Origin: Planctomycetota bacterium
GTDB lineage: Bacteria; Planctomycetota; UBA1135; GCA-002686595
DNA: 64,000 bases
Direction of reading: 5' to 3'
Assembly (NCBI GenBank): GCA_016779205.1
Contig: JADHOC010000002.1
Coordinates: 222,450 to 286,449, forward strand
Part shown: piece after piece, positions 35,939 through 44,400 of the stretch
Layout of the letters: the number at the start of each line of letters is the position of its first letter
Numbering within the stretch: position 1 is the first letter of the stretch
The notes under the pieces: generated by a model
What the model was told of the DNA's origin: nothing
What the model saw: the letters and a program-made list of their open reading frames with translations, nothing else
The model's database searches: none
Program-made: the position numbers and the translations under genes

Positions 35939-36996
35939 CGGGTCGTCTCGAAGTGGACGTCCGTCGTCCCTCCGGCGCGGATGACGATATCCGACTGGCG
36001 GCGCGCGCGTCCTGCGACCACCGTCACCCGGTAGCGTCCCGGGCGCAGGTCCACGAGGACGAAGCGTCCCTCCGGGTCGGTCCGGGTGGCCCTGAAGTCG
36101 TCCGCGCCGAGCACCACGCTGCTGTCCCCAGCGGCCGCCTCCAGCTCGGTCAGCGGTTCGGCGCGGATCAGGGCGCCGCGGACGGGCCGGTCCACCCCGT
36201 CATCGCCGACGGCTGGCGCGGTCACCGTGCCCTGGATGGAGCCCGCGAGCGACACCAGACGGACCTCACCGGTGGCGCCGTCCGCCCCGTGGCGGAGGGT
36301 GATCACATCGTCCTCCCCGCTGGAGAGCAGGTCCGGCCCATTTCCTCCCCGGTCGTGGGGGGCGAGCAGGATGACCCGGTAGTCGCCCTCCTGGAGCAGC
36401 GGCGCCTCGAAGCGTCCCGCGCGGTCCACGGCGACTCGCCTCGGGAAGCCCCCTGCGAGGTCCGAAGGGAGGAGGACGGGCAGGAGGAGCAACTCGTAGT
36501 GGGCGTCGGGGTCCGCCTGGGGCCCGAGGTCCACCTCTCCGCGGAGGTCCTGGAGCGCCAGCTCCTCCGGGACGTCGGGCGCCACGATCCGTCGCTCTAG
36601 CTTGAGGATGATCGGCGCCGTGGCGGCGGGGTCGAGCTCGACGTCGAAGGCGGTGGCCTGGAGGCCAAGGGCGGTCACGAGGACCCTCTTCGGGCCCGCG
36701 TCGAGCTCGGGCAAGGAGAAGGACCCGTCCGACGAGGTCCAGGTCCACGCGGGCCGGGCGCCCTCCCGCAGGGAGACCCCGGCGCCATCCACCGGCGCGC
36801 CATCCGGCCCGACCACCTGCCCCGCGAGGGTGTGGTCGCCGAGGGAGAGGTCCACCGGGGGCATCGGGGCACCCGGCGGCGGCTCGGAGAACGGGAAGTC
36901 GAGGGGGGGATTGGTGAGCACCGCCGCCGCGAGCACCCCGAGGACCACCGTCAGGGCGGCGAGCGGGATCAGGGAGAGGACATGGGGGCGCCTCAA
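35935..36996 (-). CDS. Membrane-anchored protein with carboxypeptidase regulatory-like domains
   Basis: 353 residues. One N-terminal membrane segment (LSLIPLAALTVVLGVLAAAVL, about 8-28) is followed by a proline-rich linker and beta-sandwich domains of the CarboxypepD_reg type: LAGQVVGPDGAPVDGAGVSL with TSSDGSFSLPELDAG near the front, and TDPEGRFVLVDLRPGRYRVT near the end. Such transthyretin-like modules are extracytoplasmic and mediate binding or folding. No catalytic domain is fused. It overlaps the genes on both sides by 4 bases, so it probably belongs to one complex or pathway with the polytopic protein. Confidence 0.8.
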   Translation of the reverse strand: MRRPHVLSLIPLAALTVVLGVLAAAVLTNPPLDFPFSEPPPGAPMPPVDLSLGDHTLAGQVVGPDGAPVDGAGVSLREGARPAWTWTSSDGSFSLPELDAGPKRVLVTALGLQATAFDVELDPAATAPIILKLERRIVAPDVPEELALQDLRGEVDLGPQADPDAHYELLLLPVLLPSDLAGGFPRRVAVDRAGRFEAPLLQEGDYRVILLAPHDRGGNGPDLLSSGEDDVITLRHGADGATGEVRLVSLAGSIQGTVTAPAVGDDGVDRPVRGALIRAEPLTELEAAAGDSSVVLGADDFRATRTDPEGRFVLVDLRPGRYRVTVVAGRARRQSDIVIRAGGTTDVHFETTR

Positions 36997-37574
36997 GACT
37001 CACCTCGCCTGGCGCCGAGCAGGGCCTCGCAGAGCTGACGGCACGGCGCGAACTCCTCGAAGAGGTCGGGGTCGAGGCCGCCCCAGAACTCGTCCAGCCC
37101 GCGCCAACCGGCCCGCTCGTACCCGAGCAGGCGGACGCCAAGCTGGAGGCGATCGCACGCCTTGATGAAGCGCGCCTCCCGGCTCTCCTGCTCCTGGTAC
37201 TCCGCGAAGGCCGCGCGCGCGGTGGCGGAGAGGGGGGTCAGGAGCTCGTCGGCGAGGCCCGCCTCGAGGGCGCGCTTCTGCCCGGGCGCGAGCCGGGCTC
37301 CCGCGGGGCCGGGGATGTCGCCGCTGCGGGCCTCGGGGGCGTCGTGGAGGACGGCCATGGCGAGCACGCGGCCAAGGTCCAGCGGCAGATCGACGCGGGG
37401 AGCGAGGGCGAGGGCCACATGGGCGACGCCCAGCAGGTGTCCGGCCACGGACTCCGCCGGCTGAACACCCCGTAGCACCCAGCCCGTGCGGGGGAGTGCG
37501 TCCAGGGGTCCCAGGTCCAGGAGGGCCTCCAGGGTGTCTCCCGGCGTTGGATCGTGCTGGTCGTCGGCGGACAT
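36993..37574 (-). CDS. HD-domain phosphohydrolase, YfbR/HDDC2-like
   Basis: 193 residues from the ATG at 37574. The HD signature is present: AHVALALAP supplies the first metal His, VLHDAPEARSGDIPGP the HD pair with the typical E-GD extension of 5'-deoxynucleotidases, and IKACDRLQLGVRLLGYE the final Asp. It would hydrolyse (deoxy)nucleoside monophosphates in the cytoplasm. It opens the three-gene minus-strand operon and is divergent from aroF, 128 bases away. Its product seems unrelated to the two membrane proteins that follow. Confidence 0.85.
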   Translation of the reverse strand: MSADDQHDPTPGDTLEALLDLGPLDALPRTGWVLRGVQPAESVAGHLLGVAHVALALAPRVDLPLDLGRVLAMAVLHDAPEARSGDIPGPAGARLAPGQKRALEAGLADELLTPLSATARAAFAEYQEQESREARFIKACDRLQLGVRLLGYERAGWRGLDEFWGGLDPDLFEEFAPCRQLCEALLGARRGES

Positions 37575-37629
37575 GTCTCGCGGCCGACTTTCTGCCGGTC
37601 CTCTCCCCGAGCTTGCGGGGCCTTGCACC

Positions 37630-37635
37630 TATAAT
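37630..37635 (+). promoter_or_regulatory. Consensus -10 box TATAAT upstream of aroF
   Basis: A perfect TATAAT in very GC-rich DNA. It overlaps an upstream in-frame ATG (37634), which transcription from here would exclude, and so supports the ATG at 37703 as the aroF start. No good -35 is present. Confidence 0.55.
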
Positions 37636-37702
37636 GGTGCGCTATTTCGCCGGGGCCAAACGCGCATTCGCGCCTCCGACCGCGGCCCCTCGATCCGAGC
37701 CC

Positions 37703-38794
37703 ATGTTCCTCCACCTCCAGAGCACCATCGACGACGCGCAGCGTGCCGCCGTCGAGGCTGCGGCCCGGGCCCTCGGTCTCCGCCTGGTGGAGCCGGACCC
37801 CGTGACCCATCTGGTGGAGCTGAGGCCCGAGGGGGTCCCGGCCCCCGAGCGGGGCAGGGTCGTGGCGGTCTTCACGGCGCTGGCAGGCGTGGTCGAGGTC
37901 CTCGATCGGCCGGGCGACCCCCCGATGTGGTCGGCGGCCCGTCGCGTCCCGACGACGGTCGCGGTGGGACGCGCCATCTTCGGTGGCGGTCACGCCTCCG
38001 TCATCGCTGGCCCCTGCGCCGTGGAGGACGGGGCCGAGCTGCTGGAGATCGCGCGCGCCGTCGAGGCACGCGGGGCCACCCTGCTCCGCGGCGGGGCCTT
38101 CAAGCCCCGCTCCTCGCCCTACTCCTTCCAGGGCCTCGGGGCGCGAGGCCTCGAACACCTCAAGGACGTCCGTGCGGCGACGGGGCTCGGGATCGTGACC
38201 GAGGTCCTCGACCCCAGGGACATCGAGGCGGTGCTCGACGCGGCCGACATGGTCCAGGTGGGCGCGCGGAACATGGCCAACTCCTCGCTCCTCAAGGAGC
38301 TCGGGACGGTCGACCGCCCGGTGCTCCTCAAGCGCGGGTTCGGGGCGACCGTCGAGGAGTTCCTCGGAGCGGCGGAGTATCTCCTGTGCGGGGGGAACAC
38401 CCAGGTCGTGCTCTGCGAGCGCGGCATCCGCAGCTTCGACCAGGTGACCCGCAACCTCCTGGATGTGGGCGCCATCGCCCACCTGCGCGCGGCCACGCAC
38501 CTGCCGGTGATCGCCGATCCGTCCCACGCCGCTGGTCGCTCCGACCTCGTCCGGGCGATCGGGCGCGCGGGGGTGGCCGCCGGCGCGGACGGCCTGATGG
38601 TGGAGGTCCATCTCGACCCCTCGGCGGCCCTCTCCGATGGCCAGCAGGCCATCGGCCCCGATGAATTCGAGGCGCTCGTCCAAGACGCGGGCGTCCTGTG
38701 TGAGCTGGACGGACGGACCCTCCGGACCGGAGACCAGACGATCCCGCATCCCCCCCTCCCCAAGATCCCGACCCACCTGCGAGGCACCGCGTGA
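37703..38794 (+). CDS. aroF: 3-deoxy-7-phosphoheptulonate synthase (DAHP synthase)
   Basis: 363 residues from the ATG at 37703. It condenses phosphoenolpyruvate and erythrose 4-phosphate in the first step of the shikimate pathway. Residues 1-80 form a ferredoxin-like regulatory domain as in the Thermotoga-type enzyme, probably for feedback control. The TIM-barrel core shows VIAGPCAVEDGAELLE, LRGGAFKPRSSPYSFQG, VQVGARNMANSSLL, LLKRGFGAT and IADPSHAAGR, with metal-ligand Cys, His, Glu and Asp present. It is the small class I-beta type. Its stop overlaps the tpiA start (GTGA). Confidence 0.95.
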   Translation: MFLHLQSTIDDAQRAAVEAAARALGLRLVEPDPVTHLVELRPEGVPAPERGRVVAVFTALAGVVEVLDRPGDPPMWSAARRVPTTVAVGRAIFGGGHASVIAGPCAVEDGAELLEIARAVEARGATLLRGGAFKPRSSPYSFQGLGARGLEHLKDVRAATGLGIVTEVLDPRDIEAVLDAADMVQVGARNMANSSLLKELGTVDRPVLLKRGFGATVEEFLGAAEYLLCGGNTQVVLCERGIRSFDQVTRNLLDVGAIAHLRAATHLPVIADPSHAAGRSDLVRAIGRAGVAAGADGLMVEVHLDPSAALSDGQQAIGPDEFEALVQDAGVLCELDGRTLRTGDQTIPHPPLPKIPTHLRGTA

Positions 38795-39540
38795 GAACCC
38801 CCTACGTCGCTGGCAACTGGAAGATGAACCTGGACCGTCGCGCCGCCCGCGACCTCGCCGTGGCGGTGCGCGAGCACGCCGTGAGCGGCGTGGATGTGGG
38901 CCTCTTCCCGGCCATGGTGCACCTGGACGAGGTCACCCGGGCCACGGCGGGGTCGCACGTCAAGGTCGGCGGGCAGAACTGCAGTGACGAGCAGGAGGGC
39001 GCATTCACCGGTGAGGTCTCAGCCCGGATGCTGAAGGACATCGGGGCGACCGTCGCCCTGATCGGGCACTCCGAGCGCCGCCACGTGTACGGCGAGTCGG
39101 ACGAATTCATCGCGCGGAAGGTGCGCCGGGCCCTCGAGGACGGCCTCGAGGTCATGCTCTGCGTGGGCGAGACTATCGAGGAGCGCCGGGATGGGCGCAC
39201 CGAGGCCGTCTGCCAGGCCCAGCTCACCTCGGGCCTCGAGGGCATCGACGCGGCGGCCCTGGCCCGCGTTTCCGTGGCCTATGAGCCCGTATGGGCCATC
39301 GGGACGGGCGAGACCGCCAGCCCGGAGCAGGCTGGCGCCGTGCACTCCTACCTCCGGGGGGTCCTCTCAGGGGCCTTCGGTGAGGACCACGCCGCCGCCA
39401 TGCGGATCCTCTACGGGGGCAGCGTCAAACCCACCAACGCCGCCGAGCTCATGGCCGTTCCTGACATTGATGGCGCCCTTGTGGGCGGCGCCTCCTTGCG
39501 GCCCGAGCTGTTCCTCCCGATCATTGACGCCGCCAGCTGA
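38791..39540 (+). CDS. tpiA: Triosephosphate isomerase
   Basis: 249 residues from a GTG that overlaps the aroF stop. It interconverts dihydroxyacetone phosphate and glyceraldehyde 3-phosphate. Catalytic residues are clear: Lys in VAGNWKMNL, His in ALIGHSERR, Glu in AYEPVWAIGTGETAS (with the mobile loop 6), and the phosphate-binding YGGSVKP and GALVGGASL. Length is standard. It is followed by secG after 51 bases, an order seen in many bacteria. Confidence 0.98.
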   Translation: MRTPYVAGNWKMNLDRRAARDLAVAVREHAVSGVDVGLFPAMVHLDEVTRATAGSHVKVGGQNCSDEQEGAFTGEVSARMLKDIGATVALIGHSERRHVYGESDEFIARKVRRALEDGLEVMLCVGETIEERRDGRTEAVCQAQLTSGLEGIDAAALARVSVAYEPVWAIGTGETASPEQAGAVHSYLRGVLSGAFGEDHAAAMRILYGGSVKPTNAAELMAVPDIDGALVGGASLRPELFLPIIDAAS

Positions 39541-39552
39541 GGCCCGGCGCCC

Positions 39553-39558
39553 TACACT
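39553..39558 (+). promoter_or_regulatory. -10-like TACACT box before secG
   Basis: TACACT lies 33 bases before the secG ATG. A TTGACG at 39524-39529 is 23 bases upstream, too far for standard spacing, so this is only a candidate for a secondary promoter. Confidence 0.25.
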
Positions 39559-39591
39559 CTGCGGACGCCACCAAGGCCCGCCTCCAGAACG

Positions 39592-39891
39592 ATGCTTATC
39601 ACGCTCCTCTACATCCTCTTTGTCGCTGCGGCGATCATCCTGACCGTCGTCATCCTCCTCCAGGAGGGCAAGGGCGGCGGCTTCGGGGATGCCCTCGGGA
39701 CGGCCGGCCAGCAGGCCTTCGGCGTCAAGGCCTCGGGAGTGCAGCGCTTCACCGCCTGGGTCGCCTTCGCGTTCCTCGCCTCGGCCGTGCTGATCCACAT
39801 CCTCAACAACAAGCGTCAGAACACGAGCTCGCTCTCCGAGGCGGCTCCGTACGTCTCCGTCGAGGACGTCAGCGGGTTCGAGCTCCGCTGA
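39592..39891 (+). CDS. secG: Preprotein translocase subunit SecG
   Basis: 99 residues. Two membrane segments, LLYILFVAAAIILTVVILL and FTAWVAFAFLASAVLIHIL, flank the conserved loop LQEGKGGGFGDALG. SecG joins SecYE in the inner membrane and assists SecA-driven export. The polar C-terminal tail (about 27 residues after the second TM) is typical. It lies between tpiA and yicC on the same strand. Confidence 0.95.
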   Translation: MLITLLYILFVAAAIILTVVILLQEGKGGGFGDALGTAGQQAFGVKASGVQRFTAWVAFAFLASAVLIHILNNKRQNTSSLSEAAPYVSVEDVSGFELR

Positions 39892-39930
39892 TCCCCGGCA
39901 GGGACGCTCGCCCCGCCCCGGGGCGCAGGC

Positions 39931-40836
39931 ATGACGCTCTTCTCGATGACCGGTTTCGGCGCTGCCCGCGCCGAGCGCACGCTGGCTGACGGCGCGGAGC
40001 TGTCGATCTCCGTCGAGATCCGCACGGTCAACCACAAGCACCTCCAGGCCAAGGTGCGCCTGCCGCAGGGCTACGCTGCGCTGGAAGGTGGGGTCGACAA
40101 GGCGGTGCGCGCCCGGCTCTCGCGGGGCGCGGTCCAGGTCGGCGTCGAGGTCACTCGCACGGGCGGCCAGCCCTCCTTCAGCGTCGACCTCTCGGCGGTG
40201 GAGCGCTACGAGGCGCTCCAGAAGTCCCTGGGCGAGCGGTTCCAGGGGCTGCGGCCCATCGACTCGGTGACCGAGATGCTCGGCCTGCCAGGTGTGCTCG
40301 TCCATGATCGCTCGAGGCAGAGCGTCGACCTCGCGGGGGAGGAGGCGCAAGCCGTCCTCGCCGTGGTGGAGGAGGCGCTCGACGCGCTGCTCCAGATGCG
40401 GGCGGTGGAGGGGGAGGCCATGGGCGCCGACGTCGCGGGCTCGGGAGAGGAGATCGCCGCGCTGGTGGTCCGCATCTCCGAGCGAATGGCGGGCGCCGCG
40501 GCGCGCCACCGGGCTCGCCTCGTCGAGCGCGTGGGGGAGCTCGCCGGGGACAAGGGCCTGGAAGCGGCGGACCTCGCCCGCGAGATCGCGCTGCTCGCGG
40601 ATCGGCTGGACATCTCGGAGGAGATCACCCGTCTCGAGAGCCACCTCGCCCAGCTCCGCTCGGTGCTCTCCAGCGGCGGCTCGGTGGGCCGGCAGCTCGA
40701 CTTCCTGGCCCAGGAGTTCTTCCGGGAGGCCAACACCGTGGGCTCGAAGTGCAACGACGCCGACGTCGCGCACCTGGTCGTCGAGCTGAAGACCCACGTG
40801 GAGCGCCTGCGGGAGCAGGTCCAGAACATCGAATGA
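39931..40836 (+). CDS. yicC: YicC/YloC family endoribonuclease
   Basis: 301 residues, normal for the family. Diagnostic ends are MTLFSMTGFGAARAE with IRTVNHKHLQAKVRLP at the front, and RQLDFLAQEFFREANTVGSK followed by VELKTHVERLREQVQNIE at the back. YicC-like proteins cleave or promote cleavage of RNA and affect small-RNA stability. The stop overlaps the gmk start (ATGA), the common yicC-gmk pair. Confidence 0.94.
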   Translation: MTLFSMTGFGAARAERTLADGAELSISVEIRTVNHKHLQAKVRLPQGYAALEGGVDKAVRARLSRGAVQVGVEVTRTGGQPSFSVDLSAVERYEALQKSLGERFQGLRPIDSVTEMLGLPGVLVHDRSRQSVDLAGEEAQAVLAVVEEALDALLQMRAVEGEAMGADVAGSGEEIAALVVRISERMAGAAARHRARLVERVGELAGDKGLEAADLAREIALLADRLDISEEITRLESHLAQLRSVLSSGGSVGRQLDFLAQEFFREANTVGSKCNDADVAHLVVELKTHVERLREQVQNIE

Positions 40837-41411
40837 CCACCTCCGAACCGAAGGGCTCCGTCCTGCTCATCTCCGGCCCCTCGGGCTGCGGGAAGAGCAC
40901 GATCTGCAAGCAGCTGCTCGAGGACGACCAGGTGGTGTTCAGCGTCTCGGCGACGACGCGGGCCCCGAGGCCCGGTGAGGTGGACGGGCAGCACTACCAC
41001 TTCCTCTCCGTGGACGAGTTCAAGGCTCGCATCGAGGGGGGGGACTTCGTGGAGCACGCCGAGGTCCACGGGAACATGTACGGCACCCTCCGTGCGCCGA
41101 TGCGCGAGGCGATCACGGCGGGCAAGACCTACCTCGTGGAGATCGACGTCCAGGGGGCTCTGCAGCTGAAGGCGCTCCAGGTGGACGGGATCTACGTCTT
41201 CGTGGCACCGCCGAGCTTCGAGGTGCTGCGCCAGCGCCTGTCGGGGCGCGGTACCGAGACGCCGGAGGTCCTCGAGCGGCGCCTGAAGAAGGCCGAGGAC
41301 GAGTATCGAGAGCGGGTGAAGTACGATCACATCGTCGTCAACGACGACCTCGACCGAGCCGTCACCGAGATCCGCAAGATCGTCGGCCTGTCGGCCCCGT
41401 CCAACGCTTGA
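40833..41411 (+). CDS. gmk: Guanylate kinase
   Basis: 192 residues from the ATG at 40833 that overlaps the yicC stop. It phosphorylates GMP to GDP with ATP. The P-loop is ISGPSGCGKSTI, the GMP-binding region SATTRAPRPGEVDGQHYHF, then EHAEVHGNMYGT and VEIDVQGALQLK. Often rpoZ follows gmk, but here coaC comes next, and no omega subunit gene is visible in the 70-base gap. Confidence 0.97.
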   Translation: MTTSEPKGSVLLISGPSGCGKSTICKQLLEDDQVVFSVSATTRAPRPGEVDGQHYHFLSVDEFKARIEGGDFVEHAEVHGNMYGTLRAPMREAITAGKTYLVEIDVQGALQLKALQVDGIYVFVAPPSFEVLRQRLSGRGTETPEVLERRLKKAEDEYRERVKYDHIVVNDDLDRAVTEIRKIVGLSAPSNA

Positions 41412-41481
41412 GCCCCACCCAGGGGCTGGAGCCTCCCGGGTTCCTTCCCCCTCACCCCTGACCCCAGAGCGAGATCCAGAG

Positions 41482-42030
41482 ATGGCCAACATCCTCCTGT
41501 GCTGCTCCGCCTCGGTCTCGGTCTACAAGGCCTGTGATCTCGCGAGCAAGCTCGCCCAGAAGGGGCACCGCGTCCGGACGGTCCTGACCGAGAACGCCGC
41601 GAGGCTCGTCTCGCCGCAGCTCTTTCACGCGGTGACCGGGGAGCCGGCGCACGTGACCGAGTGGGGGGAGGAGCGGCGGGGATCCATGGACCACATCGAG
41701 CTCTCACGCTCGGTGGACCTCGTGATCGTCGCCCCGTGCTCCGCGGACCTCGCCGCGCGGCTCGCCCACGGCCTGGCGGGTGACCTGGTGACCACCTCGC
41801 TCCTGGCGGTGCCGCCGGCCACTCCGCGTCTGCTCTGCCCCGCCATGAACCCGAACATGCTGGCCCACCCCGCGGTGCAGCGGAACTTCGAGGTGCTCCG
41901 TGGGGACGGCTGGACCTTCGTGGAGGCGGAGGAGGGGCACATGGCCTGCGGCGATGAGGGGGCCGGGCGGCTGGCGGAGCCGGCGACCATCGTGGCCGCG
42001 GCGGAGCGGGCCCTCGGTCAGGGAGCCTGA
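41482..42030 (+). CDS. coaC: Phosphopantothenoylcysteine decarboxylase (stand-alone CoaC)
   Basis: 182 residues. This flavin-dependent enzyme decarboxylates 4'-phosphopantothenoyl-cysteine in CoA synthesis. ILLCCSASVSVYKACDLA opens the flavodoxin-like fold, MDHIELSR holds the active-site His, CPAMNPNM is the substrate loop, and GHMACGDEGAGRLAEP carries the catalytic Cys. In most bacteria it is fused to CoaB in one protein of about 400 residues; here it ends with its own stop, 2 bases before coaB. The order C then B is that of the fused protein. Confidence 0.93.
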   Translation: MANILLCCSASVSVYKACDLASKLAQKGHRVRTVLTENAARLVSPQLFHAVTGEPAHVTEWGEERRGSMDHIELSRSVDLVIVAPCSADLAARLAHGLAGDLVTTSLLAVPPATPRLLCPAMNPNMLAHPAVQRNFEVLRGDGWTFVEAEEGHMACGDEGAGRLAEPATIVAAAERALGQGA

Positions 42031-42032
42031 AC

Positions 42033-42710
42033 TTGGCCTCTGGACCCCTGCATGTGCTCGTGACCGCGGGGCCCACCCGCGAGCACATCGACCCGGTGCG
42101 CTACCTCTCCAACGAGTCCAGCGGCCGGATGGGGTTCGAGATCGCGCGGGCGGCCGCGACCGCCGGGCACCGTGTGACCCTGATCGCGGGTCCCGTCCAC
42201 CTGGAGACCCCGCCGGGGGTCGAGCGGGTGGACGTGGTGAGCGCCCTCGACATGCTGGCGGCGCTGGAGAAGCACTTCCCCGCCGCTGACGCCCTCTACA
42301 TGGCGGCCGCGGTGGGGGACTTCCGGCCAGCCGAGCGCCTCGAGGGCAAGTGGAAGAGGAAGGAGGAGGGCGGCGAGGGCGCCGTCCTCGAGCTCGTTGA
42401 GAACCCGGACCTCCTGCGCACGGTCGCCCGGGACAAGGGCACCCGCAAGGTGATCGCGTTCGCCCTCGAGACCGCCGATGGGCCCAGGCGCGCGGCCGCC
42501 AAGCTGATCCGCAAGAACGCCGATTGGATCGTCCTCAACGGGGCCAGCGCCCTCAACGCTCGGGAGTCGACCGTCACGGTCCTCGACGCCAAGGGGCCGG
42601 TCTGGTCGGCCGAGGGGCGGCCCAAGGCGGAGACCGCCGAACGGCTGCTCCGGCTCCTGAGCCTCGGCCCGGAAGAGGGCCCGGAAGAGGGCCCGGAAGA
42701 GGGCCAGTAA
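42033..42710 (+). CDS. coaB: Phosphopantothenate-cysteine ligase (stand-alone CoaB)
   Basis: 225 residues from a TTG 2 bases after the coaC stop. It joins cysteine to 4'-phosphopantothenate using CTP (or ATP). Key motifs are VTAGPTREHIDPVRYLSN with SSGRMGFEIARAA, YMAAAVGDFRP, NPDLLRTVA and KLIRKNADWIVLN, where the Lys-Asn region binds substrate. The C-terminus ends in repeats GPEEGPEEGPEEG encoded by a 12-bp tandem repeat in which a single variant copy makes the stop codon. The two-gene unit replaces the fused CoaBC. Confidence 0.93.
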   Translation: MASGPLHVLVTAGPTREHIDPVRYLSNESSGRMGFEIARAAATAGHRVTLIAGPVHLETPPGVERVDVVSALDMLAALEKHFPAADALYMAAAVGDFRPAERLEGKWKRKEEGGEGAVLELVENPDLLRTVARDKGTRKVIAFALETADGPRRAAAKLIRKNADWIVLNGASALNARESTVTVLDAKGPVWSAEGRPKAETAERLLRLLSLGPEEGPEEGPEEGQ

Positions 42711-42749
42711 GAGGGCCAGTAAGAGGGCCAGTAAGCGGGCTCAGAGGAG
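42666..42749 (+). repeat. 12-bp tandem repeat across the coaB stop codon
   Basis: Seven copies of a 12-bp unit. The first three are GGCCCGGAAGAG (coding GPEE), copies 4-6 are GGCCAGTAAGAG-like and each has an in-frame TAA, and copy 7 is degenerate. The stop used (42708-42710) is in copy 4. Copy-number change would alter the CoaB tail in steps of four residues. Confidence 0.9.
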
Positions 42750-42778
42750 GGCCCTTGAGCCGCGGGCCCGGCGGGCGA

Positions 42779-44251
42779 TCAGAAGTTGAACTGGATCTGC
42801 ACGTAGGTGTAGATCGAGTCCCTCCCGTCACCCTGGTTCTTGGCGAACTCCTTGGCGGCGAGATAGGCCCCGCCGAATTCCAGGCGAGCGCCGCCGTTCA
42901 GCAGCGGGTGTCGGACCCTCAGCTCCGTGATGTCCGCGAAGTGTCGGCCCGACCCGCCCGTGTCGTCACGGAGGCCCGTCGTGGTCCACGCGTCCGTCTT
43001 GGACTCGAGGTAGTACGGCCGCTGGGTCACCCGGACCTGCCAGCCCTCGGCGATGTCGCCGGTCAGGCGGAGGCCCGGGGAGATGATGTTCGCGCGGGTG
43101 GCGCCACGGAAGATGCCCGTGGGCCCGAACTCGAAGCGCGGGACGCCGAAGAGGGAGTCGAAGCGGTTGTTGTTCCCGTCGCTCGGGTCGTCGTCGCCTG
43201 TCGCGATGTCGAAGAGGCCCTCGACCCTCAGGCCGGGCGCGTTGTCGAAGGCGTAACCGCCGGACACGTGGAGCATGTAGGCGCTGTGGTCCAGGTCGGT
43301 CGTGTCGCTGGCGCTCTTGGTGCTGCGCGACTCTCCGAACTGGTAGGCGTACTCGATCTCCCAGAACGGCTCTCCGGCCACCGTGGGCCGGTACCAGCGG
43401 CTCCCGAAGGTGTGCAGCTTGCGGTCCGCCACCGCGAGGTTGAACACGTCCGCACGGTCGAGCCCGTAGTAGTAGAGCTCCGCGTTGACGTTCTCGATGA
43501 CGTCCTTGTGGGAGCCAAAGAGCCCCCAGAAGCTGTTGTCCGCGAGCTCCTTGTCGAACTTGATCTCGTTGTTCCTGAGCGCCTCCTGGTCACCGGTGCC
43601 GGGCAGCCGGATCGTGGGGCTGGTGAAGAAGGCCTCGACGGCGCTGCCCGCGGTGTCCTCCCAGCGGGCGTTCGCCCCGAGGAAGGAGTTGATCGTGTTC
43701 CGGTAGCGGTTCCGGGCCACGAAGCGGCGGCTGCCCATGTCCATGGTCTGTCGACCCAGCTTGACCCTCGTCGTGTCGCCGCCCGCGAACACGTCGCTGA
43801 AGTCGGCCCTGACGTAGGCCTGGAGGAGCTCGACGGCGTTGATCTGACCGGTCGAGAGGATCTCGTCGCTGGGGTAGCCATAGGCTCGGGAGTCCTCCAG
43901 TTCGGTGGTCAGCGACAGGTACTCATCCTGGAGGGTGATCGCGAGCAGCGTACGGAGGACGACGATCTGTCCGGGGCCATTGCGCAGGACGCCCCCGATC
44001 TTCTTGAAGCGCTCGCTGAGGTGCTCGTAGCGGGCGCGGAACTGACCGCTCACCCGGAGCCAATCGGGCGCCCCTAGCGCGTCCTGGAGCTTCCACGGGC
44101 CCTTCTTGGCGGGGGGGACCTCGGCGGGCTTCAGTTCCTCGTCGGAAGCGACGACAAGGCTCTCCTCGAGCGCGGGCGGCGCCGTGGTCTCCTGGGAAAT
44201 GGCAATGGAGGGGACCAGGAGCGGGGCCGTTGTGAGGAGCGACAGGAGCAT
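42779..44251 (-). CDS. Outer-membrane beta-barrel porin, alginate-export-like
   Basis: 490 residues from the ATG at 44251, which opens a signal peptide (MLLSLLTTAPLLVPSIAISQ). After a short Pro/Lys linker the sequence is a run of amphipathic strands with many Tyr, Arg and Asp: WLRVSGQFRARYEHL, VKLGRQTMDMGSRRFVARNR, AELYYYGLD and FWEIEYAYQFGES. The last residues, IYTYVQIQFNF, give the terminal Phe and alternating pattern that the BAM complex recognises. The GRQ..D.GSRRF motif is typical of the alginate-export (AlgE-like) porin family. Substrate is unknown; a uronate polymer would fit the wec and ugd genes but is speculative. Confidence 0.85.
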   Translation of the reverse strand: MLLSLLTTAPLLVPSIAISQETTAPPALEESLVVASDEELKPAEVPPAKKGPWKLQDALGAPDWLRVSGQFRARYEHLSERFKKIGGVLRNGPGQIVVLRTLLAITLQDEYLSLTTELEDSRAYGYPSDEILSTGQINAVELLQAYVRADFSDVFAGGDTTRVKLGRQTMDMGSRRFVARNRYRNTINSFLGANARWEDTAGSAVEAFFTSPTIRLPGTGDQEALRNNEIKFDKELADNSFWGLFGSHKDVIENVNAELYYYGLDRADVFNLAVADRKLHTFGSRWYRPTVAGEPFWEIEYAYQFGESRSTKSASDTTDLDHSAYMLHVSGGYAFDNAPGLRVEGLFDIATGDDDPSDGNNNRFDSLFGVPRFEFGPTGIFRGATRANIISPGLRLTGDIAEGWQVRVTQRPYYLESKTDAWTTTGLRDDTGGSGRHFADITELRVRHPLLNGGARLEFGGAYLAAKEFAKNQGDGRDSIYTYVQIQFNF

Positions 44252-44400
44252 GTAGGGCCGAGAGGTCGGGGGCGTGGGGGGCAGAAGGATCGGGCTTGGG
44301 CGCCCATTGAAGGGCCACCATCGTTGAACCCGGTTCCCAGGAACGCAACGATGGAGGGTAGTTCGTCTCCTTGAGGGGGGAGACGCGCGGAGAAGTCGAG

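Noticed and set aside
37634..37702. Upstream ATG of aroF adding 23 residues
   Set aside because: The ATG overlaps a consensus TATAAT box, so it would not be in the mRNA.
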